Shown: positions 48,801-59,178, counted from the stretch's first letter. The stretch is DNA of 64,000 nucleotides from a gamma proteobacterium HTCC2207 (GCA_905182855.1 CAJJDA010000005.1:62001-126000), one strand, 5' to 3'. Made by a program: numbers and translations. Notes: generated from the letters alone by a model not told the origin.

Positions 48801-49970
48801 ATGCACAAGATTCGCACGTACAACGCCATCTCTTCTAAAGGCTTGGATCGTTTCCCTGCTACTAAATACAGTGTCGCTAGCGATTGCCAAGATCCTGAAG
48901 GCTACATCCTGCGCAGCCAAAAACTGCACGCAGAGGCGGTGCCAGAGAGCCTGATTGCTGTGGCTCGCGCGGGCGCGGGAACGAACAATATACCGACGGA
49001 TGATTACACGTCGCGAGGCATCGTGGTGTTTAACACTCCAGGGGCCAATGCGAATGCGGTCAAAGAGTTAATTGTTGCCGGTTTGTTAATGGGTTCGCGC
49101 GATATTTACGGCGGCATGACATACGTCCAAGAGCTGGATCACATGGATGACGCCGCTGAAATGGGCAAGCTGCTGGAAAAAGAAAAGAAACGTTTCGCCG
49201 GTTCTGAGTTAGTTGGCAAAACTCTGGGTGTCGTGGGCTTGGGTGCGATTGGTTCGATTATTGCTAATCTGGCCTTAGATCTGGGCATGAACGTTATTGG
49301 TTATGACCCTGCAATCTCCGTTGAGGCTGCTTGGCAGCTATCGAGTCGTGTCGAACGTATGGAGAGTATCGAGGCGCTGCTGGGCCGCGCAGACTTTATC
49401 ACGCTGCACGTGCCTGCGATTGCCGCTACTAAGCATCTTATCAACAAAGACAGTCTCGCCCTTATGAAACCGACGGCCAAGATTCTTAATTTCGCTCGAG
49501 AAGAAATTGTTAGCACGGAGGATATGGTAGCTGCCCTAGATGCGGGCACTATTGCGGGGTATATCAGTGACTTTCCTGCGCCGGCACTGCTAAGTCGTAA
49601 AGATGTTCTACTGATGCCACATATCGGCGCCAGCACTGAAGAGGCAGAAGAAAACTGCGCCATTATGGCGGCAGATCAGCTCATGGATTTTGTTGAAAAC
49701 GGTAATATCCTCAATTCGGTGAACTTTCCAAAGATCAAGATGGCACGCAACGGCGGCAGTCGTATTACCTTTATCAATAGCAATGTACCAAAAGTTCTTG
49801 GCAGCGTGCTGTCGATTTTAGCTGATGCTGAACTCAATGTTATCGATATGGTGAACAAGAGCCGCAATGAAGTTGCCTACAATATTATTGATGTTGAGGG
49901 TGAGTTGGCTGCCAATATTGCGAGCGTGATTGCTGCAGTTGATGGCGTCGTGCGGGTCCGGGTACTCTAG
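48801..49970 (+). CDS. serA: D-3-phosphoglycerate dehydrogenase
   Basis: SerA commits 3-phosphoglycerate to serine. The 389-residue protein has the NAD-binding GVVGLGAIGSIIANLA, RAGAGTNNIP and the catalytic His region LLMPHIGASTEEAEENC. A C-terminal ACT domain (residues about 320-389, SVLSILADAELNVIDM) likely provides feedback by serine. It directly follows serC, and its last 4 bp overlap the convergent AraC-type gene. Confidence 0.95.
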   Translation: MHKIRTYNAISSKGLDRFPATKYSVASDCQDPEGYILRSQKLHAEAVPESLIAVARAGAGTNNIPTDDYTSRGIVVFNTPGANANAVKELIVAGLLMGSRDIYGGMTYVQELDHMDDAAEMGKLLEKEKKRFAGSELVGKTLGVVGLGAIGSIIANLALDLGMNVIGYDPAISVEAAWQLSSRVERMESIEALLGRADFITLHVPAIAATKHLINKDSLALMKPTAKILNFAREEIVSTEDMVAALDAGTIAGYISDFPAPALLSRKDVLLMPHIGASTEEAEENCAIMAADQLMDFVENGNILNSVNFPKIKMARNGGSRITFINSNVPKVLGSVLSILADAELNVIDMVNKSRNEVAYNIIDVEGELAANIASVIAAVDGVVRVRVL

Positions 49971-50950
49971 CTGAAAAGCTTGGGTCGCACCGTATTTCGA
50001 TAGGCTTTGGGGCTACTGCCGGACCATTGCTTGAATCTAAAGGAGAACCAGCTGGCATCTTTATAGCCACTATAGCCAGCTATCTCCAGTATCGATAAAT
50101 CAGTGTTTTTCAATAAATCACAGGCGAAGGTCATTCGCACCTCGGCCAAATAGTCGCTGGGCTTGCTGCTAACTGCCAGCCTAAAGCGCCGATTGAAGGT
50201 GCGAGTGGTCATACCAAACTGGCTGGCTACATCCGGTATCGACAGTGGCTTGCTCAGGTTGTCTTGAATCCAAATCTGCGCCTGAGCGATAGCCTCATCA
50301 CTGTGCCTACCGGTCTTTTGATCACTAAACCCCACTGGGTCAGCTATATTGCGAATTTCATGGAAGAAATTTCGCTGCGCCTGACGAGCAATGACTCGGC
50401 CGAAGATTCGCTCCACCTGATAGACAATGAGCTCGGCCATGGCATTGACGCTAGCGGCGCAATAAATATTGCCCGCTTGGGTGGTAAAGTGCTGACGCTG
50501 CAACTGCACGGCTGGGTATTGCTTTTGCAGTTGGTCAAAATAATGCCAATGAGTGGTTGCCGGCTTACCATCTAATAGACCGGCTTCAGCCAAAAAGCAG
50601 ACCCCTGTGCCCACTGCCGTAAAACTGCAGTTAAGTTGATGCTGTTCCCGCAACCAAGGAATATAACTCAGGTATTTTTTCACTGCAGGACGAGGATTGC
50701 GCCATAGGGCTGGGATATGAATTAGGTCGCTGGGGAATGTGTCGTGGACTGAATGGGTTGGTTGCAGCTCAAAACCCGCAGATGTTTGTACGGGTAAGCC
50801 ATCGGGGGTGACGCGTCGGATTACGACATCGCCAACAGGATGCCTGCCCGCGCGCGCCATAGCCTGAGCAAAATTGAAAATTTCCGCGGCCAAGGTGCTG
50901 CTCGAAACCAACATATTGTCACAGAGGAGTAAGGTAAGGTTAAACGCCAT
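49967..50950 (-). CDS. GlxA-type AraC-family transcriptional regulator
   Basis: The 327-residue protein joins an N-terminal DJ-1/PfpI-like domain (residues about 1-190, with GTGVCFLAEAGLLDGKPATT) to a C-terminal AraC/XylS double helix-turn-helix (SIPDVASQFGMTTRTFNRRF and ILEIAGYSGYKDASWFSFRF). Such regulators usually act on nearby metabolic genes. It diverges from fabY and converges on serA. Its effector is unknown. Confidence 0.9.
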   Translation of the reverse strand: MAFNLTLLLCDNMLVSSSTLAAEIFNFAQAMARAGRHPVGDVVIRRVTPDGLPVQTSAGFELQPTHSVHDTFPSDLIHIPALWRNPRPAVKKYLSYIPWLREQHQLNCSFTAVGTGVCFLAEAGLLDGKPATTHWHYFDQLQKQYPAVQLQRQHFTTQAGNIYCAASVNAMAELIVYQVERIFGRVIARQAQRNFFHEIRNIADPVGFSDQKTGRHSDEAIAQAQIWIQDNLSKPLSIPDVASQFGMTTRTFNRRFRLAVSSKPSDYLAEVRMTFACDLLKNTDLSILEIAGYSGYKDASWFSFRFKQWSGSSPKAYRNTVRPKLFS

Positions 50951-51071
50951 TGGACGACAATATAGACTATATGGCTAAATAACGCTATTAAATGGCTGTA
51001 ATCCTTAATACTTGGTAGCAAATGACCTTACAATAGACAATTCTATTCTGTTCCTGATTTGAGGTTTTACC

Positions 51072-52991
51072 ATGAGCAATGCCCTTCCCGTTATTGTCGG
51101 GTTTGGAGGCTATAACGCCGCCGGACGCAGTTCCTCTCATCAGGCCTTTCGACGCCAAGTACTCGAATCTCTACCTTTAGATGAACAACAGAAAACTATA
51201 GCGGGGTTAGCCTGTTTGATGGCCGTGGTTAAGAACGAGGGGCAGGGTTATGTCGATCATCAGGGTAAGATCTTTACACTTGCAGAGGTTGATATGACCT
51301 TCAGGGCGCAGGTTTTGAACGGGACTCTTGTGCGTAAAATTGAATCCTTCGATGCTGCGCAGGTACCGGGCAATAAAAAAATCTCATTTGCTGCCGATGA
51401 CGACGATCAGCCAATCACCTTTACTATGGTTAAGAGAGACTTGCCGAAAACTATTCCGGCTGATTGGCAGGTAAATGATCTTGAAAACGGCAGCGTTGAA
51501 ATCTCTGCCTCCTCGGCCAGTGCCTATTTGGTTGAATCCTATTACGCGCTAATTGCTCAGGCAGCTGGACAGTTACCCAGCGGCTTTAATCTTGCCGACC
51601 ACTACAGCAGTCGCTTTCACCCACGTAGCCTGCAGTTGGCTCTTTTAGGCGCGAGTGATGCTGTCCATTCAATGGGGATTCCTTGGCAAACTGTAGCTAA
51701 TGCAGTAAAGCCAGACGAAGTAGGCGTTTACTCTTCGAGTGCTTTAAGTCAAATGACCGATGAGGGTTTTGGGGGTTTGCTGCAGGCGCGCCTAAGGGGT
51801 AACCGCACCACGGCTAAGCAAATGCCGCTGGGTCTGAACACCATGCCGGCAGATTTTATCAATGCGTATATTCTGGGTAGCGTCGGTCACACCGAAGCGA
51901 TCACGGGGGCCTGCGCCAGCTTTCTCTATGTGCTTCAAGCGGCGGTTCGAGATATTCGCAGTGGCCGCCGACGCGTGGCTATCTTAGGTAATGCCGAGGC
52001 GGCGGTTGTGCCTGAAATATCCGAAGGTTTTGCGAATATGGGCGCGCTCTGTAGTGATGATAGTCTGTGTAAATTGGATGGTACCGACACCCCTGACTGG
52101 AGACGCGCCAGCCGACCCTTTGGCGAAAATGCAGGGTTTACACTTTCGGAAGCGACCCAGTATCTGGTGCTGATGGACGACGCCTTGGCGATAGAGCTTG
52201 GCGCCGATATTCATGGCGCAGTCCCTGAGGTCTTTATCAATGCTGATGGGGTTAAAAAGTCTATTTCCGCGCCCGGTGTTGGTAACTATATTTCCTTTTC
52301 TAAGGCCGTGGCGGCAGCCATTAATATTGTCGGGGAAGAGGCCGTGCAAAAGCATAGTTTCGTTCATGCTCATGGTTCTAGTACGCCGGCTAATAGGACT
52401 ACCGAATCCGAGCTTCTCGATCGGGTGGCTATGGCCTTTGATATCTATGACTGGCCGGTGACAGCGGCTAAGGCCTATGTGGGCCACTCATTGTCTTGCG
52501 CGAGTGGTGATCAGCTAATGTCTGCGTTGGGTACTTTTAGATACGACATGATTCCTGGCATTAAGACAATTGTCGAAGTTGCCCCAGATGTGCATCAGCA
52601 GCGCTGTCGTTTTATGCTTCAGGATCAAGATGTCAGCGCCAATAAAATGGACGTGGCATTCATTAACTCTAAGGGCTTTGGCGGCAACAATGCTACCGCC
52701 GTAGTACTGTCACCCAATAAAGTGAATGCCATGATTGCGCTGCGTTATGGAGGTGGATTTGAGGCCTATCTAAGCAAGCGCGAGGCCACGCAAAAAGCGG
52801 CGGCGGCTTATGCCGTGCGCGCTGATTCTGCAGAACTCGATGTGATCTATCGTTTTGGGGAGGCGCTGATTGATGAGCAGGCACTGAATATTACTAAACA
52901 GGGTATCAGTATTCCGGGATTTGCCCGAGAGATCGAGTTTGACCTGACGAATCCTTGGCAAGATATGCGACAAAATACCGTAGCTGATTGA
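51072..52991 (+). CDS. fabY: Beta-ketoacyl-ACP synthase FabY
   Basis: This 639-residue protein is much longer than FabB/FabF (about 410) and matches FabY of Pseudomonas aeruginosa, which starts fatty acid synthesis by condensing acetyl-CoA with malonyl-ACP. The thiolase-fold active site is complete: Cys in ITGACASFLY, His in HAHGSSTPA and His in VGHSLSCASGDQ. The N-terminal 200 residues are the FabY-specific part. Its last 86 bp overlap the convergent protease gene. Confidence 0.92.
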   Translation: MSNALPVIVGFGGYNAAGRSSSHQAFRRQVLESLPLDEQQKTIAGLACLMAVVKNEGQGYVDHQGKIFTLAEVDMTFRAQVLNGTLVRKIESFDAAQVPGNKKISFAADDDDQPITFTMVKRDLPKTIPADWQVNDLENGSVEISASSASAYLVESYYALIAQAAGQLPSGFNLADHYSSRFHPRSLQLALLGASDAVHSMGIPWQTVANAVKPDEVGVYSSSALSQMTDEGFGGLLQARLRGNRTTAKQMPLGLNTMPADFINAYILGSVGHTEAITGACASFLYVLQAAVRDIRSGRRRVAILGNAEAAVVPEISEGFANMGALCSDDSLCKLDGTDTPDWRRASRPFGENAGFTLSEATQYLVLMDDALAIELGADIHGAVPEVFINADGVKKSISAPGVGNYISFSKAVAAAINIVGEEAVQKHSFVHAHGSSTPANRTTESELLDRVAMAFDIYDWPVTAAKAYVGHSLSCASGDQLMSALGTFRYDMIPGIKTIVEVAPDVHQQRCRFMLQDQDVSANKMDVAFINSKGFGGNNATAVVLSPNKVNAMIALRYGGGFEAYLSKREATQKAAAAYAVRADSAELDVIYRFGEALIDEQALNITKQGISIPGFAREIEFDLTNPWQDMRQNTVAD

Positions 52992-53763
52992 TCATTGGCT
53001 GATCGACTTTACGGGCATGATTAATCCAGCTTTCCGGATTAGCCCGCGAGCCTGCCGGCGCAACATTAATGGCATTGCTGCTGCCATTAACTGTCTGAGG
53101 CCGGACAAAGAAAGTCCCCCCGTGCACGGCAATAACATTTTTGTGACTGCGGTCTAACAAGGCCCCACCGGATGCGCCCGCCTGAGCATCGCAGTTATGT
53201 AAAATGAGATGTTCACTGCCAAAGCTGACGGAGGAAAATCGCATACAGTTTTCGGCCAGATGCATAGCATCCGCAGACCCGTTATAGGCGACTAAAGACA
53301 GCTCATCTTTGCTAGACGATTCAATACTGAGACTCATACTAGGCGCATATAGTCGATACTTTAGTGCAACAAATGCCACGTCATTTTCAGATTGATGTAG
53401 ACGATTTTTGGATAATGGCTGATAGCCATGTCGATCGACCTCAGCAAAGGGAATCGCAGTCAGTCGTTTATTTTGGGGTCTATAACTGCAGTCTTTAAAC
53501 GCCTGCCCGTCTACCCTGTTGTAGAGTACATGCGCGGCAGTGACTATGACTGAGGGATGAGTTTTAGTGGCGGTGTAAACATGGGTAGCGCTTCCCCGCA
53601 ACGCGCCGTCGCAGTAGATCGTGCCAACCGATTTAAGCATTTCAGCGGGCGCTTGGCGGCGTTGGTCTTCTATACCATTGTATGGATTACCATCGCCAAA
53701 GACGGCGGCTAAGCCTGAACCGCATAGGGTAGTCATAAGGATTAAAAAAATAATCTTAATCAT
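52906..53763 (-). CDS. Secreted trypsin-like serine protease
   Basis: The 285-residue product has a signal peptide (IFLILMTTLCGSGLAA) and a chymotrypsin-fold domain. The catalytic triad can be read: His in VTAAHVLY (about residue 78), Asp in ENDVAFVAL (about 127) and Ser in AGASGGALLD (about 198). Cysteines around the domain (YCDGALRG, ENCMRF, HNCDAQ) fit periplasmic disulfides. It follows rsmE by 2 bp on the same strand and probably belongs to the metK operon. The substrate is unknown. Confidence 0.85.
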   Translation of the reverse strand: MIKIIFLILMTTLCGSGLAAVFGDGNPYNGIEDQRRQAPAEMLKSVGTIYCDGALRGSATHVYTATKTHPSVIVTAAHVLYNRVDGQAFKDCSYRPQNKRLTAIPFAEVDRHGYQPLSKNRLHQSENDVAFVALKYRLYAPSMSLSIESSSKDELSLVAYNGSADAMHLAENCMRFSSVSFGSEHLILHNCDAQAGASGGALLDRSHKNVIAVHGGTFFVRPQTVNGSSNAINVAPAGSRANPESWINHARKVDQPMINQLRYFVAYLAKDSSGQTRSLGQIPEY

Positions 53764-53765
53764 TT

Positions 53766-54497
53766 TTACCCCATATCACCCCAAAGGCTCTGAATAATAC
53801 TAATGGCGGCAAGGGGCGCAGTTTCTGTGCGCAGTACTCGCGGGCCAATCGATAAGGGTGAAAATCCAGTACTGTTAGCGAGGCTGATCTCTCGCTCGCT
53901 TAGGCCCCCCTCAGGACCGACCAGTAATGTCACATGATTATTTTGGTTGCGCATTTCATCAAGGCGCTGGGAGCTGCGATGGTGCAATACTAACTTGAGG
54001 CCTTCGTTGGTAGTACTCAGATATCGTTCAAGACTGACGGCAGGCTGTATGACGGGCAGGGTATTGCGCTGGCATTGTTCACAGGCACTAACCGCCACCT
54101 GCTGCCAGTGACGAGTCTTCTTTTCCAGTCGCTCGGCATTAAGTTTAACTTCGCAGCGTTCAGTAAATAAGGGCGCAATTCCGGTGACACCCAACTCCGT
54201 GGCTTTTTGTACGATCCAGTCCATGCGTTCCCCGCGGGAGATACCGATAGCCAGTTCAATTTTTAGGGGAGACTCGCGTTCAGTGTCAACAAACCCACCA
54301 ACCTTGGCCCGTGCCGCACCTTTTTTGACGCAGATGAGCTCAGCGTTGTATTCACCGCCACGACCATCAAATAGAATAACATTTTGCCCTTGCACCATTC
54401 TCAACACAGACGTTAGATGGCGAGCAACACCCACCTCAAGCTGGATCGTGCCGCCGGCACTCAAAGGCTGGGTGGTAAAGACTCGCGGTATACGCAT
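53766..54497 (-). CDS. rsmE: 16S rRNA m3U1498 methyltransferase
   Basis: RsmE is a SPOUT-family enzyme using SAM. The 243-residue protein begins MRIPRVFT and ends with the trefoil-knot motifs VTLLVGPEGGLSEREI, LGPRVLRTETA-like IGPRVLRTETAPLAA. FDGRGGEYNAEL is the N-terminal PUA-like domain. It follows metF by 5 bp, which places a SAM consumer inside the SAM-cycle operon. Confidence 0.95.
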   Translation of the reverse strand: MRIPRVFTTQPLSAGGTIQLEVGVARHLTSVLRMVQGQNVILFDGRGGEYNAELICVKKGAARAKVGGFVDTERESPLKIELAIGISRGERMDWIVQKATELGVTGIAPLFTERCEVKLNAERLEKKTRHWQQVAVSACEQCQRNTLPVIQPAVSLERYLSTTNEGLKLVLHHRSSQRLDEMRNQNNHVTLLVGPEGGLSEREISLANSTGFSPLSIGPRVLRTETAPLAAISIIQSLWGDMG

Positions 54498-54502
54498 ATT
54501 CG

Positions 54503-55345
54503 TTACTTAGTAGGTAAGCCCAGGTTACTGCATAGAGTAGCTGAATTTTGCCATTGATTCATGGTATAAAAGTGCAAACCCGGCGCTCCACCGGCCAATA
54601 ATTTTTCGCAGAGGCTGGTCACTACATCGATGCCGTAGTTAACCAGGTCTTCAGAATTATCGCTGCGCTCTTTAAGCTGCCAGCGCAACCAGCGAGGAAT
54701 TTCAGCGCCACAGTTGTCCGAGAAGCGAATTAGGTTGTGGTAGTTAGTCAGCGGCATGATGCCAGGCACTATGGGTTTGTCGATTCCAGTTTTGGCGCAT
54801 TCATCGACAAATCTAAAATAGGCATCCGCATTATAAAAATACTGGGTAATGGCGCGATCGGCACCGGCCTTAAATTTCTCGCCCAACCAGTAAATATCTT
54901 TACTGTAGCTCTCCGCTTCAGGATGAATCTCTGGATAGGCACCAACATTAATTTCAAAGTAATCACCGCTGTGCTCGCGTATTAATGCTACTAGCTCATT
55001 GGCATGCACCAGCTGCTTGCTGCCGCCGATACCGGAGGGTAGATCACCACGCAATGCTACCAGTTTGTTTATGCCGGCGTCTCTATAAGACTGTACCAGC
55101 GATAAAACGTCTTCGCGACTGTCGCCACCGAAAGACAGATGCGGCGCGGACTGATAGCCGTCCTGTTGAAGGTCAAGTACCAAATCTTTGGTAGTGTCCC
55201 TGGTGGAGCCTCCAGCACCGTAAGTCACTGAGTAAAACTCAGGATTATAAATATCCAGTTTTTCGCATGTCGCCCTGAGTTTTTGTTTGCCCTCTGGTGT
55301 CTTGGCCGCAAAGAACTCAAAGCTAATATGGGGGTTATTCGTCAT
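54503..55345 (-). CDS. metF: 5,10-methylenetetrahydrofolate reductase
   Basis: MetF makes 5-methyl-THF for methionine synthesis. The 280-residue TIM-barrel flavoprotein has SFEFFAAKTPEGKQKL, SVTYGAGGSTRDTT, LVALRGDLPSG and FKAGADRAITQYFYN. It is the third gene of the metK-ahcY-metF order. A stem-loop lies between ahcY and metF. Confidence 0.96.
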   Translation of the reverse strand: MTNNPHISFEFFAAKTPEGKQKLRATCEKLDIYNPEFYSVTYGAGGSTRDTTKDLVLDLQQDGYQSAPHLSFGGDSREDVLSLVQSYRDAGINKLVALRGDLPSGIGGSKQLVHANELVALIREHSGDYFEINVGAYPEIHPEAESYSKDIYWLGEKFKAGADRAITQYFYNADAYFRFVDECAKTGIDKPIVPGIMPLTNYHNLIRFSDNCGAEIPRWLRWQLKERSDNSEDLVNYGIDVVTSLCEKLLAGGAPGLHFYTMNQWQNSATLCSNLGLPTK

Positions 55346-55370
55346 CTACACTGATTCCTAGTTATAGCTT

Positions 55371-55398
55371 GGTTCGGGCCCTACATAGAACCCGAACC
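55371..55398 (-). other. Stem-loop between ahcY and metF
   Basis: GGTTCGGG and CCCGAACC form a perfect 8-bp stem around a 12-nt loop in the 62-bp gap. There is no T-run after it, so it is not a standard terminator. It may stabilise or process the operon mRNA. Confidence 0.4.
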
Positions 55399-55407
55399 AC
55401 GGGACGG

Positions 55408-56796
55408 TTAGTACTTGTAGCTATCGCCTTTAAAGGGGCCGTCAACTGACACGCCTATGTAGTCAGCCTGTGCCTGACTCAGTTTGGTAATGACGCCACC
55501 AAAGCCGCCAACCATGTGCCGAGCAACTTCTTCGTCAAGATGCTTGGGCAGCACTTCTACCTTGAGCATTTCAGCTTTGGTCGCGCTGTCTTGCGCGGCA
55601 TACTTTTTACCATAGAGATCAATCTGCGCCAGTACCTGGTTGGCAAAAGAGCCGTCCATAATACGACTTGGGTGACCAGTGGCGTTACCCAGATTAACCA
55701 GACGTCCTTCGGCCAGCAGGAGCAGATGATCATTAGCGGCGCGGTCACGGTAGATTTTGTGCACCTGTGGTTTGATTTCTTCCCACTCCCAATTACTGCG
55801 CATATAGGCAGTATCAATTTCATTGTCGAAGTGGCCGATGTTACAGACCACAGCGCCGCACTTAAGCGCAGACAAAATGTCTGAATCACAGACATTGTAA
55901 TTACCCGTGGTGGTGACAAGCATATCGGTTTTCGCCAGCAACTCGCTATCGACCCCCTTGGCAACATCACCGTCAATATATGTCGAAACCACTTCAAAAC
56001 CATCGAGACAAGCCTGCATGGCGCAGATCGGATCCACTTCAGTCACTTTGACGATCATGCCTTCTTGACGTAACGACTGCGCTGAACCCTTGCCCACATC
56101 GCCGTAGCCAACAACAACCGCTTTCTTACCAGAGAGTAAATGGTCTGTGGCACGCTTAATGGCATCATTCAGACTGTGACGACAGCCGTACTTGTTGTCA
56201 CACTTAGATTTTGTAACAGAATCATTGACATTGATTGCAGGGACTTTTAATTCCCCTGCGGCCAACATTTCATAGAGCCTGTGAACCCCTGTAGTGGTCT
56301 CTTCAGTAATGCCGTGAACGGCCTCGAGCACCTGCGGGAATTTGTCGTGAAGCAGTGAGGTTAAATCACCACCGTCATCGAGGATCATGTTGGCATTCCA
56401 AGGCACGCCGTCTTTCAGGACCTGCTGTTCCAGACACCATTCATACTCTTCTTCGGTCTCGCCTTTCCAAGCAAAAACAGGGGTGCCATTTGCAGCGACA
56501 GCGGCGGCGGCATGGTCCTGTGTCGAAAAGATGTTACACGAGGTCCAGCGTACTTCAGCGCCCAGTGCTTCCAGTGTTTCGATTAACACAGCAGTTTGAA
56601 TAGTCATATGGATACAGCCGAGAATCCGAGCATCTGCCAATGGCTGCTCGCCACGATATTTTTCACGCAGGGCCATCAGTGCAGGCATCTCTGATTCCGC
56701 AATAGAGATTTCTTTTCTGCCCCAGTCAGCTAGGCTGATGTCGGCGACTTTATAATCTTCGCCACTGGTCTTAATTGCTTTTGTACTTGTGCTCAT
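55408..56796 (-). CDS. ahcY: S-adenosylhomocysteine hydrolase
   Basis: AhcY splits SAH to homocysteine and adenosine and keeps methylation running. The 462-residue protein has [45 protein letters not shown] with the NAD- and substrate-binding Lys, and the NAD fold [10 protein letters not shown]. The C-terminal [11 protein letters not shown] is invariant in the family. It follows metK by 24 bp. Confidence 0.97.
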   Translation of the reverse strand: MSTSTKAIKTSGEDYKVADISLADWGRKEISIAESEMPALMALREKYRGEQPLADARILGCIHMTIQTAVLIETLEALGAEVRWTSCNIFSTQDHAAAAVAANGTPVFAWKGETEEEYEWCLEQQVLKDGVPWNANMILDDGGDLTSLLHDKFPQVLEAVHGITEETTTGVHRLYEMLAAGELKVPAINVNDSVTKSKCDNKYGCRHSLNDAIKRATDHLLSGKKAVVVGYGDVGKGSAQSLRQEGMIVKVTEVDPICAMQACLDGFEVVSTYIDGDVAKGVDSELLAKTDMLVTTTGNYNVCDSDILSALKCGAVVCNIGHFDNEIDTAYMRSNWEWEEIKPQVHKIYRDRAANDHLLLLAEGRLVNLGNATGHPSRIMDGSFANQVLAQIDLYGKKYAAQDSATKAEMLKVEVLPKHLDEEVARHMVGGFGGVITKLSQAQADYIGVSVDGPFKGDSYKY

Positions 56797-56820
56797 TTTA
56801 ACTTACCTTTTTATCATTGA

Positions 56821-57975
56821 TTAAAGCGCTTTTTTAAGCGCCTCTGCTTTGTCTGTTTTTTCCCAAGTGAAATTTTCTTCTTCGCGGCCAAAGTGACCAT
56901 AGGCTGCCGTGGCTTGATAGATTGGTCGGCGAAGATCGAGCATTTCAATCAGGCCGCGCGGGCGCAGATCGAAGTTCTCACGAACTAGAGTGACAATTTC
57001 ATCATCTGACAGTTTACCGGTGCCGAAGGTATCGAGACTGATTGAGGTGGGTTCAGAGACCCCAATGGCATAGGAAATCTGGATCTCACAACGGTCCGCC
57101 AAGCCGGCCGCAACAATATTCTTAGCCACATATCGGCCAGCATAGGCAGCCGAACGATCCACCTTGGTGGGATCCTTGCCAGAAAATGCACCGCCGCCGT
57201 GGTGGGCCATACCGCCGTAGGTATCGACAATAATCTTGCGTCCGGTTACGCCACAGTCACCCATGGGTCCCCCGATCTCAAAATTACCCGTTGGATTAAT
57301 ATGGTATTGAGTACCAGCATGCAGCCATTCTTCAGGAAGAACCGGCGCAATAATTTCTGAGCGCACAGCTTCTTGTAAATCTGAAAGAGAGATACTTGGA
57401 GAGTGCTGCGTCGATAAAACAATGGCATCAATGGCAACGGGCTTGCCCTGATCATAGCGCAGAGTAATCTGGCTCTTAGCATCTGGACGCAACCAGCTCA
57501 GCGTACCATTTTTTCGCAACTGCGCCTGACGCTCAACCAACCGGTGCGCATAAAATATTGGGGCTGGCATCAGCACATCGGTCTCATTGCTCGCATAGCC
57601 AAACATTAGGCCCTGATCGCCTGCACCAATATCTTTGTCGCCGGCCTCATCAACACCCTGAGCAATATCACCAGACTGTTTACCAATCGCATTAAGAACC
57701 GCGCAGGAGTTACCATCAAAGCCCATGTCAGAATGGTCATAACCCGTGCTGATAATGACATCGCGCACGATCTGCTCCAGATCGACATAGGTATTGGTGC
57801 GGACTTCGCCGGCAATAATAGCCATACCCGTTTTAACCATAGTTTCAACGGCGACCCGAGAATTGGGATCGTCAGCAATAATGGCATCCAATACCGCATC
57901 AGAAATTTGATCGGCCAGTTTATCCGGATGACCTTCAGAGACTGACTCAGAGGTAAATAAATTATAAGTAGACAT
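56821..57975 (-). CDS. metK: S-adenosylmethionine synthetase
   Basis: MetK makes SAM from methionine and ATP. From ATG 57975 the protein has 384 residues and begins [19 protein letters not shown]; an AAGGA lies 9 bases upstream, which favours this start over ATG 57984. [32 protein letters not shown] and [19 protein letters not shown] are all present. It is the second gene of the operon behind sahR. Confidence 0.97.
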   Translation of the reverse strand: MSTYNLFTSESVSEGHPDKLADQISDAVLDAIIADDPNSRVAVETMVKTGMAIIAGEVRTNTYVDLEQIVRDVIISTGYDHSDMGFDGNSCAVLNAIGKQSGDIAQGVDEAGDKDIGAGDQGLMFGYASNETDVLMPAPIFYAHRLVERQAQLRKNGTLSWLRPDAKSQITLRYDQGKPVAIDAIVLSTQHSPSISLSDLQEAVRSEIIAPVLPEEWLHAGTQYHINPTGNFEIGGPMGDCGVTGRKIIVDTYGGMAHHGGGAFSGKDPTKVDRSAAYAGRYVAKNIVAAGLADRCEIQISYAIGVSEPTSISLDTFGTGKLSDDEIVTLVRENFDLRPRGLIEMLDLRRPIYQATAAYGHFGREEENFTWEKTDKAEALKKAL

Positions 57976-58001
57976 ACATTCCATTCCTTAAATAGAAAAT
58001 T

Positions 58002-58994
58002 TTACAGCGTGAACTCGCGCAACTGGATTCGAAAACCATTGCGTTGAGTGAGGTACAGGCTATTACCTTCAACTAGACCTGCGATACCCGCCCAGCGGGT
58101 TAATTCTTCCGGCTCAAACCCCAGCCATAGATCGCCGCAGGTGTCCTTGACCCATTCCTGATCATGGGCGCAGAGGTCAGTTATCAATAAAACACCGTGC
58201 TCATTTAACAAACCAGCGCAGTCGGCAATAATGTCAGCCGGTGTAGGATTGTGGTGCAGCACCATATTCAGCGACAGGCAGTCGGCGGTTAATCCCTGAG
58301 TCGCAGCGGCGGTGGTATCACCGAGGGTAAATTGGATATTACTCAAACCCTGTTGGGTCGCGCGCAACTCGCACTGGTCGAGCATTTCGCGAGCGCTGTC
58401 AAGTGCTATGACCCGATCAAAGCGGCTCGATAGCTTGCCCAAAAACTGGCCATAACCAGGGCCGACTTCTATCGCCGTGCCCATTGCTTTAATGCTGCTA
58501 TCGAGGAAGCCTTCAACGCTGTCGCCGTAGTCAGCCCAACTGGCGATCAAATCTTGATTCTCTTCAAAGCGCGACGCATTGCGGTTGAAAAAGGCCACTG
58601 AAGCCGATGCTCTATCGTTATTTATCTGTGCCAGATGCTCTGCCAAGGCGTCATCTAGGCTCGCTTCATCAACGCTTCTAAAAAGGGCCTGCTGCAGCGC
58701 CTGCAACTCGTAATTACTATGGCGTGGATTGCGACGATAGAAAATGGTCGTACCTTCACGGCGCGTGGCCACCAGTCCGGCATTGGCCAGAATCTTTAAG
58801 TGATGGCTCATGGCGGACTGGCGAATATCAAAGACCTGACAAAGCTCGAGAACGCCATACGCGTTTTGCTGCAAAACCTTCAGTATCTGCATGCGCAATG
58901 GATCACCGGCACCCTTACACAACGCGGTAATGGCACTGATATCTGGGTTCGACGACTGGTCTGCAACAGCCGCTGTGAGTGTCGGAGTGGTCAT
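58002..58994 (-). CDS. sahR: SahR-type ArsR-family regulator with methyltransferase-like domain
   Basis: The 330-residue protein joins an N-terminal ArsR winged helix (residues about 20-100: DPLRMQILKVLQQNAYGVLE, QSAMSHHLKILANAGLV) to a C-terminal SAM-methyltransferase fold (VGPGYGQFLGKLSS, then VLHHNPTPADIIADCAGLL). This is the architecture of SahR, known to repress SAM-cycle genes and respond to SAH. It is the first gene of the operon it would control. A 22-bp palindrome lies 28 bp upstream of its start. Confidence 0.85.
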   Translation of the reverse strand: MTTPTLTAAVADQSSNPDISAITALCKGAGDPLRMQILKVLQQNAYGVLELCQVFDIRQSAMSHHLKILANAGLVATRREGTTIFYRRNPRHSNYELQALQQALFRSVDEASLDDALAEHLAQINNDRASASVAFFNRNASRFEENQDLIASWADYGDSVEGFLDSSIKAMGTAIEVGPGYGQFLGKLSSRFDRVIALDSAREMLDQCELRATQQGLSNIQFTLGDTTAAATQGLTADCLSLNMVLHHNPTPADIIADCAGLLNEHGVLLITDLCAHDQEWVKDTCGDLWLGFEPEELTRWAGIAGLVEGNSLYLTQRNGFRIQLREFTL

Positions 58995-59022
58995 GTGCCG
59001 GACTCTAGCACAGCAAAACGAC

Positions 59023-59044
59023 TATATCAAAATATTTTTATATA
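59023..59044. promoter_or_regulatory. Candidate SahR operator
   Basis: A 22-bp palindrome with a single mismatched arm pair (TATATCAAAAT at the left, ATTTTTATATA at the right) lies between sahR and tkt. ArsR-family proteins bind such AT-rich dyads, and SahR sites are reported upstream of metK/ahcY genes. It could affect both divergent operons. Confidence 0.6.
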
Positions 59045-59178
59045 TACGGGCGTGACGTTGCGGTGAAAACGCTCAAAGTGACTCCAAAGCGCGGCTTAAT
59101 ACTGAATATCGGTTTACGGGAGGGGCCGTCTAGTGGACAATACGATCTTCAAAATTCCCACCTTAGGAGTGATAATCC

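Noticed and set aside
55346-55407. SAH riboswitch near ahcY
   Set aside because: The hairpin is downstream of ahcY, and the operon has SahR and its operator instead.
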